From Pseudotamlana agarivorans (GTDB lineage: Bacteria; Bacteroidota; Bacteroidia; Flavobacteriales; Flavobacteriaceae): DNA of 64,000 bases. Shown here piece by piece: positions 18,749 to 26,503 of the stretch. Both the position numbers and the translations under genes were made by a program. The DNA is taken from positions 67,821-131,820 of the forward strand of contig NZ_JAHKPD010000008.1 in assembly GCF_018860245.1 (NCBI RefSeq). Direction: 5' to 3'. Numbering within the stretch: the first letter of the stretch is position 1; each line of letters starts with the position of its first letter. Under the pieces are notes generated by a model. That model did not search any database. It was given only the letters and a program-made list of their open reading frames with translations, and was not told where the DNA came from.

Positions 18749-18955
18749 TTATGTAAATAAATCGAACACATTACTTAATGTGCTCGTTTTCGTTTTGTAA
18801 AATTCTGTATAAGTGCATTTTTTGCAGGTTACCGAAGTGAATTTTTGATTCTGAACATCAAAAATTTTAGATAATGTCCCGCCTGTTGCCCTCATTTGTC
18901 CGATGCTATAGGTTTTGTTTGCGCATTTCGGACAGGTATAATCTAAGTTTTTCAT
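18749..18955 (-). CDS. small zinc-ribbon protein
   Basis: A 68-residue protein with two CXXC knuckles (CPKC near residue 7 and CKKC near residue 46) and a short hydrophilic middle. It resembles the zinc-ribbon family PF09855 (formerly DUF2082), of unknown role, perhaps nucleic-acid binding. The ATG at 18955 gives the usual KNLDYTCPKC start; an ATG 24 bp upstream is possible but less family-like. It is transcribed just ahead of folB. Confidence 0.75.
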   Translation of the reverse strand: MKNLDYTCPKCANKTYSIGQMRATGGTLSKIFDVQNQKFTSVTCKKCTYTEFYKTKTSTLSNVFDLFT

Positions 18956-19020
18956 AATAGTATTTCGTTTCGTTGACATACGTTGGATGTCTTAAGATAC
19001 TGAAATAAATTTAATTTTAT

Positions 19021-19095
19021 TGTCAGTTCAGCGTAGTCGAGAATGTTTCAGTAACATAAATACAATCTCGACTGCGCTCGATTTGACACGCTACT
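19021..19095. repeat. imperfect inverted repeat (GTCGAGA type)
   Basis: CAGCGTAGTCGAGA on the left is mirrored by TCTCGACTGCGCTCG on the right about 30 bp later. It is of the dispersed GTCGAG-type intergenic palindrome common in flavobacteria. It sits between the divergent zinc-ribbon and glnS genes. Confidence 0.6.
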
Positions 19096-19192
19096 AAAGT
19101 TCAATTTTATAGTATCTAATGAACTATTGTTAATTTATAAAATTTTATTACGCTTGCTTAGAGATATTGGGCAAAAATAACTTGAATTTCCG

Positions 19193-19200
19193 TAATTTTG
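19193..19200 (+). promoter_or_regulatory. -7 promoter box for glnS
   Basis: TAATTTTG matches TAnnTTTG exactly, 30 bp before the glnS ATG. A TTG at 19167-19169 may be part of the -33 region (spacer 23, rather long). That TTG should not be taken as the start codon. Confidence 0.55.
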
Positions 19201-19229
19201 ACCCTTATTTAGTTGAAAAAGATCAGGAA

Positions 19230-21221
19230 ATGTCTGAAGAAAGAAAATCACTCAATTTTATTGAGCAAATTATAGAGGAAGATTTATCAAACGGAATGCC
19301 TAAGGATGCCTTGCGTTTTAGATTTCCACCAGAACCAAATGGCTATTTACATATCGGTCATACCAAAGCTATTGGTATTAGTTTCGGTTTAGGTGAAAAA
19401 TATAATGCACCGGTTAACTTAAGATTCGATGATACCAATCCGGCTAAAGAGGAGCAGGAGTATGTTGATGCCATAAAGAAAGATGTGGCTTGGTTAGGCT
19501 ATACCTGGGATAAAGAATTATTTTCATCAGACTATTTTCAACAACTTTATGATTGGGCTATTCTTTTAATAAAAGAAGGAAAAGCTTATGTCGATTCACA
19601 ATCTAGTGAAGCCATGGCAGAACAAAAAGGAACCCCTACACAAGTTGGTATTGATGGGCCTTTTAGAAATAGAACGGTTCAAGAAAACCTTGACTTATTC
19701 GAACGTATGAAAGAAGGGGAATTCGATGAAGGTGAACATATTTTGCGTGCAAAAATAGACATGCAACATCCTAATATGTTGATGCGTGATCCTATTATCT
19801 ACCGCGTATTAAAGAAAGATCACCATAGAACCGGTGATGATTGGTGTGTTTACCCTATGTACGATTGGACCCATGGTGAAAGTGACTATTTAGAGCAAAT
19901 TTCACATTCCTTATGTTCTTTAGAATTTAAGCCCCATAGAGAGCTTTACGATTGGTTTTTAGACCAAGTTGTAGTAGAATCTAAATTAAGGCCAAAACAA
20001 CGCGAATTTGCGCGTTTAAACCTCAGTTATACCATTATGAGTAAACGTAAGTTGCTTAAATTGGTAGAAGATGGCGTGGTTAATGGTTGGGATGATCCTA
20101 GAATGCCCACAATTTCTGGCTTACGCCGAAGAGGGTATACCCCTGGATCTATTAGAAAATTTGTGGAAACCGTGGGTGTTGCCAAACGTGAAAATGTGAT
20201 TGATGTTTCGCTTTTAGAGTTTTGTATTCGTGAGGATTTAAATAAAACAGCGCCACGTGTTATGGCGGTTTTAGACCCTATAAAAGTGGTGATTACTAAC
20301 TATCCTGAAGGTAAAGTAGAATGGTTAGACGCTGAAAATAATCAAGAAGACGACCGTGCTGGTTTTAGAAAAGTACCTTTTTCTCGTGAACTATATATTG
20401 AAAAAGCCGATTTTAAAGAGGAAGCTGGTAATAAGTTTTTCCGTTTAAAATTAGGTGGCGAAGTGCGTCTTAAAAATGCATATATCATTAAAGCTGAAAG
20501 TGTGGTTAAAGATGCTGACGGTGAAGTGACCGAAATCCATTGTACCTATTCTGAAGACACTGCAAAACGTGTTAAAGGGACCTTGCACTGGGTTTCAATA
20601 GATCATGCAGTAAAAGCTGAAGTGCGTGAATACGATCGTTTGTTTAATGATGAAGCGCCAGATAGTCATCAAGACAAAGACTTTATGGCATTTATTAATC
20701 CGAATTCCCTAAAGCTTATCACTGCTTTTGTAGAACCAAGTTTAAAAGACGCTCAAATCGGTGACCGTTTTCAATTTCAACGTTTGGGTTATTTTAATGT
20801 GGATGACGATTCAACGACTGAAAACTTAGTGTTTAACAAAACAGTTGGTTTACGTGATTCTTGGGCTAAAGCACAACCAAAACCACAGCAAAATAATGCA
20901 CCTAAAAAACAGAATATGCCGCAACGTAAGGCTATTGATGTGATTCAGCAATTAGGAAAAAAATACACGAATTTACCAGAAGCCAAACAAGAAAAGGTGA
21001 AAGCTGAAATTTTAGAATTAGCAAAACAAGTGTCTTATGAAGAATTGGCGCCTTTATTTAATACGGCTGTTAAAAAAGTAGGAACACGTATTGCTGTAGC
21101 TCTAGTTTTAAGCGTTTTATTAGAAAACGGACAAGAAAAAAACGAAGAAGTAAACGCTTTTATATCGAAAGCTTTAGAAGATAAAAATGCACTTTTAGTT
21201 ACTGAAGCAGAAGGTTTATAG
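19230..21221 (+). CDS. glnS: GlnS glutaminyl-tRNA synthetase
   Basis: GlnS charges tRNA-Gln directly. The protein is about 663 residues, longer than E. coli GlnS because of a C-terminal extension beyond about residue 540. Class I motifs are seen: PEPNGYLHIGH at residues 35-44 and the KMSKS-equivalent MSKR. The DDTNPAKEEQEYVDAI segment is typical. The C-terminal extension (from about QPKPQQNNAPKK) looks like a YqeY/GatB-type tail, found in many Bacteroidetes GlnS. The ATG at 19230 is preferred because the upstream frame overlaps a promoter. A terminator-like repeat array follows at once. Confidence 0.96.
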   Translation: MSEERKSLNFIEQIIEEDLSNGMPKDALRFRFPPEPNGYLHIGHTKAIGISFGLGEKYNAPVNLRFDDTNPAKEEQEYVDAIKKDVAWLGYTWDKELFSSDYFQQLYDWAILLIKEGKAYVDSQSSEAMAEQKGTPTQVGIDGPFRNRTVQENLDLFERMKEGEFDEGEHILRAKIDMQHPNMLMRDPIIYRVLKKDHHRTGDDWCVYPMYDWTHGESDYLEQISHSLCSLEFKPHRELYDWFLDQVVVESKLRPKQREFARLNLSYTIMSKRKLLKLVEDGVVNGWDDPRMPTISGLRRRGYTPGSIRKFVETVGVAKRENVIDVSLLEFCIREDLNKTAPRVMAVLDPIKVVITNYPEGKVEWLDAENNQEDDRAGFRKVPFSRELYIEKADFKEEAGNKFFRLKLGGEVRLKNAYIIKAESVVKDADGEVTEIHCTYSEDTAKRVKGTLHWVSIDHAVKAEVREYDRLFNDEAPDSHQDKDFMAFINPNSLKLITAFVEPSLKDAQIGDRFQFQRLGYFNVDDDSTTENLVFNKTVGLRDSWAKAQPKPQQNNAPKKQNMPQRKAIDVIQQLGKKYTNLPEAKQEKVKAEILELAKQVSYEELAPLFNTAVKKVGTRIAVALVLSVLLENGQEKNEEVNAFISKALEDKNALLVTEAEGL

Positions 21222-21226
21222 TTTAC

Positions 21227-21814
21227 ACGTTTCCGCTAGTCTGTGACTAGTGGCCGTAAGAAGTGTTATTTTAAATGAAGTTTATTAATATCACTAGTCA
21301 CAGACTAGCGACAGCGCATATAGCCTGAACTTGATTCAGGTTTTCATACGCACGTTTCTGGTAGTCTGTGACAAGTGGCCGCAATAAGAGTTATTTTAAA
21401 TGAAGTTTTAATACCATCAGTCAAAGACTAGCAACAGCGCATATAGTCTGAACTTGATTGAGGTTTTCATACGCACGTTTCCGGTAGTCTGTAACTAGCG
21501 GCCGCAATAAGTGTTATTTTAAATGAAGTTTTAATACCATCAGTCAAAGACTAGCGAGAGCGCATATAGCCTGAACTTGATTGAGGTTTTCATACGCACG
21601 TTTCCGCTAGTCTGTGACTAGTGGCTGCAATAAGTGTTATTTTAAATGAAGTTTTAATACCACTAGTCAAAGAATAGCGGGAGCGCATATAAGCTGAATT
21701 TGATTCAGGTTTTCATACGCACGTTTACGGTAGTCTGTGACTAGTGACCGCAAGAAGTGTTTTATTTTATATGAAATTTACTAATATCACTAGTCACAGA
21801 CTAGCGACAGCGCA
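21227..21814. repeat. five tandem about 123-bp REP/BIME units
   Basis: Five head-to-tail units start at 21227, 21352, 21475, 21598 and 21721 (spacing 125, 123, 123, 123). Each carries a left arm like CGCTAGTCTGTGACTAGTGG and a right arm like CACTAGTCACAGACTAGCG about 38 bp apart, so each RNA copy folds into a long hairpin. A second small stem (CCTGAA/TTCAGG) lies in the unit junctions. Units 1, 4 and 5 pair well; units 2 and 3 are more mismatched. The array directly precedes a REP-associated transposase gene, its likely source. Confidence 0.9.
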
Positions 21815-21866
21815 GGAATAATGTATTACTGCAATAAAGTATAAAGTTTTTGCTTACATTTAAAAC

Positions 21867-22424
21867 ATGAGTAGAAACTATAAATTCCACAATAAATCAG
21901 GTTTATATTTTGTCAGTTTTGCCACCGTAAATTGGATTAATGTTTTTACTAGGCAGTCGTATTTTAATGTATTGGTAGACAGTATAAATTACTGTAGAGA
22001 ATATAAAGGTCTCCAATTATATTGCTATTGTTTTATGCCTAATCATATTCACTTTATATTCCGGTCTTCGAAGGATGAACCTATGGAATTACTAAGAGAT
22101 TTTAAAAAGTTCACTTCTAAAAAAATTATAGAAGCTATTGTTAATAATCCCCAAGAGAGCCGAAAAAAATGGTTATTATTGATGTTTGAGTATGCTGGGA
22201 AAAAGAATGTTAATGTTAGCAAATATCAGTTTTGGCAACATCATAATCATCCAATAGAACTATGGAGTGACAAAGTTATAAAGCAAAAAATAGATTACAT
22301 TCATAATAATCCTGTTGTTAGTGGATTTGTGGCATAACCAGAAGAATGGAAATATTCAAGTGCAAGAAATTTTCAAGATGATCATACCGTTTTAGAGCTT
22401 GATAATCCTGGTTTTATAGGTTAG
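21867..22424 (+). pseudogene. REP-associated tyrosine transposase, interrupted by one in-frame stop
   Basis: RAYT proteins are HUH-type (Y1) nucleases related to IS200/IS605 transposases that act on neighbouring REP hairpins. The open part is 156 residues, with the HUH motif H60/H62 in FMPNHIHFIF and IHNNPVVSGFVA near its end. A TAA at 22335-22337 stops translation. The same frame then continues with the normal family C-terminus (PEEWKYSSARNFQDDHTV and on) to TAG at 22422. A GAA-to-TAA change would explain it. The catalytic part is intact, so a shortened active protein is possible. REP units flank it on both sides. Confidence 0.88.
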
Positions 22425-22449
22425 AAGATTCTTGATTTTTTTGATTTAT

Positions 22450-22653
22450 ATCACTAGTCACAGACTAGCGATAGCGCATAAATTGTTCAAAGTATTTCTT
22501 TGTTCCCGCTAGTCTGAGACTAGTGGCCACAAGAGTATTATTTTATATAAAGTTTACTATTACCACTAGTCTCAGACTAGCGACAGCGCAGGTTTTATAG
22601 GTTTGAAGATTCTTGATTTATATCACTAGTTACAGACTAGCGACAGCGCAGGT
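22450..22653. repeat. REP copies downstream of the RAYT gene, with a duplicated gene tail
   Basis: A half-unit at 22450-22477 is followed by a complete unit with perfect 20-bp arms (22507-22526 and 22563-22582), then by another half-unit at 22622-22650. Between the last two lies 22591-22621, a near copy of the end of the RAYT frame and its flank (22410-22450). The arms of the complete unit differ from the other units by paired changes that keep the hairpin. Confidence 0.85.
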
Positions 22654-22723
22654 ATTTAATTTTGTTAATGCGTACTCTACCTATTTTAACTATATTTATA
22701 GACTAACCACTAAACTTTTTTAA

Positions 22724-23212
22724 ATGGAAGCTTATTTTAACCCAATTGCGATGCTAGTTGCTGCTTTTTCAGCTTTAGTAGTCGGTTTTATTTGGTACAA
22801 CCCAAAAGTATTTGGAAATGCATGGATAAAGTCTGCAGGCTTATCTGAAACCGAATTAAAAGGCGGAAACATGGTCAAAATATTTGGATTGGCCCTACTT
22901 TTTGCATTCATGTTATCTTCTGCACTCCCAGGTATTGTTATACATCAAGCCGGAGCTTTAAGCTTGGTAGGAGGAGACCCAACCAAGGCTTTACCGTCTT
23001 ATGATGTGTTTATTTCCGATTATGCCAATGCTTTTAGAACCTTTAAACATGGGGCTTTACACGGCGTGCTTACTGGTATATTTGTTGTTTTACCAATTTT
23101 AGGAACCAATGCTTTATTTGAGCGTAAAGGCGCCAAGTATATTTTTATTAATAGTGGATATTGGATTGTAACTTTAGCTATTATGGGAGGTATTATTTGT
23201 GTTTGGAAGTAA
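22724..23212 (+). CDS. DUF1761 membrane protein
   Basis: A 162-residue inner-membrane protein with four predicted helices. It begins with NPIAMLVAAFSALVVGFIWYNPKVFG, a hallmark of the DUF1761 family, and ends with GYWIVTLAIMGGIICVW. Family members have no established function. A predicted terminator lies shortly after the stop, so it is probably monocistronic. It follows the REP region by about 70 bp. Confidence 0.8.
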   Translation: MEAYFNPIAMLVAAFSALVVGFIWYNPKVFGNAWIKSAGLSETELKGGNMVKIFGLALLFAFMLSSALPGIVIHQAGALSLVGGDPTKALPSYDVFISDYANAFRTFKHGALHGVLTGIFVVLPILGTNALFERKGAKYIFINSGYWIVTLAIMGGIICVWK

Positions 23213-23249
23213 TATTAATGATGACATTATTTTTGTAATTTTTTAACTA

Positions 23250-23287
23250 AAATAAAGACTGAGAATTGTAATTTTCAGTCTTTTTTA
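23250..23287 (+). terminator. intrinsic terminator after the DUF1761 gene
   Basis: AAGACTGA and TCAGTCTT arms enclose a short AT loop and run into TTTTTTATTT. The next gene's TTG start lies a few bases downstream. Confidence 0.8.
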
Positions 23288-23293
23288 TTTCTA

Positions 23294-24454
23294 TTGAAAA
23301 CCTATAAAATTTACAACAGCAGTGAAACGCTTCCAAAATCTTGGGATGCTCTAACAAGTCATGATATTTTTCTTCAAAAGAAGTATTTAATCGCTTTAGA
23401 AAAGGGCACTCCAGAGAATATTCAGTTGTATTTTGTAGGTGTTTTTTTTGATGAGGTACTTATTGGTGTTGCCGTAGTTCAGCATGTCAAATTGTATTTG
23501 GAAGATATGTTTAGAAAATCGGAAGTGTCTTGTATTAAAGAGGCTTTTCAAAAAATGGTATCTAAGGTTTTAAAAGGAAATGTACTAGTAGTGGGTAATT
23601 TAACACATACCGGCCAACATGGGATGTTCTTTAACGAAAAAAAGATTTCATATGCATCATATTCAGATTTAGTTATGGAAGCTTTAAATGCACTTAAAAT
23701 ACGTATTAAAGCGAATCATAATAAAACGGTGCGTTTAATGATTTTCAAAGACTTTTTTACTGATGATATTTTGTATAATCAAACTTCAGTTTTTCAGAAA
23801 CATAAATTGCATCAAGTTTCGGTACAACCTAACATGATTTTTAAAGTGCCTTCTCACTGGGGAAACATAAACGATTACACTTCCGAATTAAAAAAAAAAT
23901 ACAGAGACCGTTATAAGCGTGCTAGAAAGAAATTAGGTAAAATAGCATGTGTTGAATTAGATTTAAAAGCCGTTGAAAGCTATAATAAAACACTTCATAA
24001 ATTGTATTTAAATGTTTCTAATAATGCTAAATTCAACAGTTTTAGACTTCCAGAGAATCATTTTTTAAGTTTAAAACAAAATCTGAAAGATGATTTTAAA
24101 GTCTATGGTTATTTTTTGGATCAGGAATTGGTAGGTTTTTATACCCTAATTTTAAATGGAAAACACCTAGAAACGTACTTCTTAGGTTACGATTCTAAAC
24201 ATCAATATTCTAATCAGGTGTATTTAAACATGCTTTACGCCATGTTGAATTTTGCTATTGAATATCAATTTACCCATATCGTATACGCACGAACTGCTAT
24301 GGCCATAAAAAGTTCTGTAGGAGCGAAACCTTTGGCTATGGTAATGTATATGAAACATACCAACCCTTACTGGAATTGGCTTTTAAAACCGGTTTTTAAA
24401 TTAATGAATCCCAAGCAGGAATGGGAGGAGAGACACCCTTTTAAGGATGTTTAA
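23294..24454 (+). CDS. GNAT-fold acyltransferase-like protein (FemAB/BioF2 type)
   Basis: A 386-residue cytoplasmic protein. The C-terminal half (about 200-350) resembles GNAT_6/FemAB-type acyltransferase folds: YGYFLDQELVGFYTLILNG, then ETYFLGYDSKHQYSNQVYLNMLY as the acyl-CoA-binding-like region. The N-terminal half is lineage specific. Substrate unknown; Bacteroidetes relatives are annotated only as GNAT family proteins. The start must be TTG 23294, because no ATG lies before the conserved KTYKIYNSSE start. That TTG directly abuts the preceding terminator's T-run, so translation may begin on a very short leader. Confidence 0.6.
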   Translation: MKTYKIYNSSETLPKSWDALTSHDIFLQKKYLIALEKGTPENIQLYFVGVFFDEVLIGVAVVQHVKLYLEDMFRKSEVSCIKEAFQKMVSKVLKGNVLVVGNLTHTGQHGMFFNEKKISYASYSDLVMEALNALKIRIKANHNKTVRLMIFKDFFTDDILYNQTSVFQKHKLHQVSVQPNMIFKVPSHWGNINDYTSELKKKYRDRYKRARKKLGKIACVELDLKAVESYNKTLHKLYLNVSNNAKFNSFRLPENHFLSLKQNLKDDFKVYGYFLDQELVGFYTLILNGKHLETYFLGYDSKHQYSNQVYLNMLYAMLNFAIEYQFTHIVYARTAMAIKSSVGAKPLAMVMYMKHTNPYWNWLLKPVFKLMNPKQEWEERHPFKDV

Positions 24455-24456
24455 CT

Positions 24457-24512
24457 GTTTATTTGTTTAATCGTTTCTCAAGAGATGCGGTTCAACGATT
24501 CAACAAATAAAC
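24457..24512. terminator. inverted repeat between the convergent GNAT-like and SPFH genes
   Basis: A 19-bp arm at 24457-24475 (GTTTATTTGTTTAATCGTT) pairs with 24494-24512 with one mismatch. It separates convergent genes and probably terminates both. An 18-base copy of the same arm recurs at 26304-26321. Confidence 0.7.
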
Positions 24513-24543
24513 AATTCAACGTTTTTATAAACGAATAAACATT

Positions 24544-25476
24544 TTACTCATTATCTTCTGCTTGTTTCTTTTTCTGCGCTTTCATAGCTTCACCTATTTG
24601 GTTACTTGCAGCAAAACTGGCAACCATATCGTTTAACATGTTACTTCCTGCTTGTGGCGCATTAGGTAGTAAAATTAAATTACTGTTGGTTTCTTCACCT
24701 AAAGATTGAAGCGTATCGTAGTGCTGCGTAACAACAATTAAAGCAGAGGCTTCTTGGCTGTTAATACCCACACGATTTAATACTTCCACCGATTCTTCTA
24801 ATCCGCGCGCTATTTCACGACGTTGATCGGCAATACCTTGCCCTTGTAAACGTTTGCTCTCGGCTTCAGCTTTTGCTTTTTCAACAATTAATATACGTTG
24901 TGCGTCCCCTTCATATTGTGCAGCTGTTTTTTCTCTATCAGAGGCGTTAATACGGTTCATCGCTGCTTTCACTTGTGCATCTGGATCGATATCTGTTACT
25001 AAAGTTTTAATGATATCGAAGCCGTAATCTAGCATCGCATCGTTTAATTCTGCTTTTACAGCCAAAGCAATATCATCCTTTTTAACGAAAACATCATCTA
25101 ATTTCATTTTAGGAACTTCGGCACGTACCACATCAAAAACGTAAGAAGTAATTTGATCATGCGGATAATCTAACTTGTAAAAAGCATCATAAACTTTTTC
25201 TTTAATGACTTTGTATTGTACTGAAACTTTTAGTCGTACAAATACATCATCCAAGGTTTTGGTTTCTATGATCACATCTAATTGCTGAATTTTTAAACTC
25301 AATCGGCCTGCAACACGATCCACTAACGGAATTTTTAATTGTAATCCCGAATGACGAATACTTTGGAATTTACCGAAGCGTTCTATAATAGCTGCTGTTT
25401 GTTGTTTCACGGTAAAAAGTCCCGAAATAATGATAAATACTACGAGGACGATAATGGGAATGGTAACGAAATTCAT
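24544..25476 (-). CDS. SPFH/band-7 (stomatin/QmcA-like) membrane protein
   Basis: A 310-residue SPFH protein that should form ring-like membrane scaffolds. One N-terminal helix (about residues 5-22) is followed by the SPFH domain (about 25-190) with QQTAAIIERFGKFQ and TDIDPDAQVKAAMNRINASDREK. A long alanine/glutamate coiled coil comes next, ending in a charged tail. Paralogue type is close to QmcA/stomatin; a NfeD partner is not adjacent. Convergent with the preceding gene and transcribed alone. The function in quality control of membrane proteins is inferred from family. Confidence 0.9.
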   Translation of the reverse strand: MNFVTIPIIVLVVFIIISGLFTVKQQTAAIIERFGKFQSIRHSGLQLKIPLVDRVAGRLSLKIQQLDVIIETKTLDDVFVRLKVSVQYKVIKEKVYDAFYKLDYPHDQITSYVFDVVRAEVPKMKLDDVFVKKDDIALAVKAELNDAMLDYGFDIIKTLVTDIDPDAQVKAAMNRINASDREKTAAQYEGDAQRILIVEKAKAEAESKRLQGQGIADQRREIARGLEESVEVLNRVGINSQEASALIVVTQHYDTLQSLGEETNSNLILLPNAPQAGSNMLNDMVASFAASNQIGEAMKAQKKKQAEDNE

Positions 25477-25549
25477 AAAAATGAGTTTAAAATGTTAGAA
25501 GTTTTAGATTTGTAAAATATACTATATTTGATCGTTAAGCGCATCATGT

Positions 25550-26233
25550 ATGAAATATAAGTCATTTTTATTATTAGTAACCATAATACTATGTTTTGTT
25601 ACAAAAAGTTTTTCTCAGTCCAACCATTTCATCATTAGAAATGGTATTGGTATTACAGGAGGCCTTACGCAATTTGATATGCTTACTGATAATTTTACAA
25701 CTAAAGCTTCTCATGGTTATTTAGGAGGGTTACGCGCGTTGGTAGATATACCGCACAAATGGTATAATTTTAGTTATGGCATGCAGTTTTCTGAAAATAA
25801 AATTGAAATTTTAGGAAGACCGAGCTTATTGAGTCTTGAGGAAAATTTTATCGATTACAAATTATTATTAGTGCAATGTGACTTTTTGCTCCAAGTAAAG
25901 CTGATAAAAAATTACCTTACTCTTGATCTGGGACCGATGTTACAGCACAATGGAAATTTAGAATTCCGAGATGAAAGTCAGGAAGATTATTATATTAATA
26001 ACTATTCTAATTTAACAGCAGAAGCCATTACGAACCTTTCTAAGTTTCATGTTAATGGTGTTATTGGAGCTTCAGTAGGCATTAGAAATTTTATGATAAA
26101 AGGACGGTATATCTACGGTTTTACTAATATACTTGATAAATTAAATAAGCAAAATGTGGACAATACTGGAGGTAAATCGAAGTTTGAAGGGCATCAACAC
26201 ATGATCACGTTATCTGCTATTGTTACTTTTTAA
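25550..26233 (+). CDS. outer-membrane beta-barrel protein, PorT-like
   Basis: A 227-residue exported protein: signal peptide ending near KSFSQS, then alternating beta-strand segments typical of the 8-stranded PorT/OmpW-like barrels of Bacteroidetes (for example NGIGITGGLTQFD and SVGIRNFMIKGRYIYGFTN). It ends with aromatic-rich ITLSAIVTF, the usual barrel-terminus pattern. No specific transport or secretion role can be assigned. A terminator is seen about 200 bp downstream (26429-26484). Confidence 0.7.
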   Translation: MKYKSFLLLVTIILCFVTKSFSQSNHFIIRNGIGITGGLTQFDMLTDNFTTKASHGYLGGLRALVDIPHKWYNFSYGMQFSENKIEILGRPSLLSLEENFIDYKLLLVQCDFLLQVKLIKNYLTLDLGPMLQHNGNLEFRDESQEDYYINNYSNLTAEAITNLSKFHVNGVIGASVGIRNFMIKGRYIYGFTNILDKLNKQNVDNTGGKSKFEGHQHMITLSAIVTF

Positions 26234-26303
26234 AATTTATTATTTTTTATTGGCTATTTATTATTGTGCTGATGTTGAAATTTAAACTGAAGTATGAATT
26301 CTG

Positions 26304-26321
26304 GTTTATTTGTTTAATCGT
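26304..26321 (+). repeat. dispersed repeat copy
   Basis: Eighteen bases identical to 24457-24474 (GTTTATTTGTTTAATCGT). It is a single arm here, not a hairpin, suggesting a dispersed intergenic repeat. Confidence 0.6.
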
Positions 26322-26428
26322 GTAATTGGAAGGGTTACTAGTAAAAAGAAACGCTCCATTATACGGGAAGTTAACTTTTAATAGTGTTAGTTTTTTATGA
26401 GTTTAACCTAACTTCTATAAAACAAAAA

Positions 26429-26484
26429 TCCCTGAACTTTTTTTAATTCTGATGAACTTCAGAAAATAAAAAATTCAGGGATGT
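26429..26484. terminator. terminator between the convergent OM-barrel and gltX genes
   Basis: ATCCCTGAA and TTCAGGGAT arms, with inner pairings around CTGATGAACTTCAG, lie just past the stop of gltX on the minus strand. The left arm is followed by a T-run. It can serve both strands. Confidence 0.75.
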
Positions 26485-26503
26485 GTATAATATTAGAGCT
26501 AAA

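Noticed and set aside
21227-21814. CRISPR array
   Set aside because: The repeat unit is 123 bp, the spacer-like parts are themselves repeated, and no cas genes are nearby. It is a REP-type tandem array.
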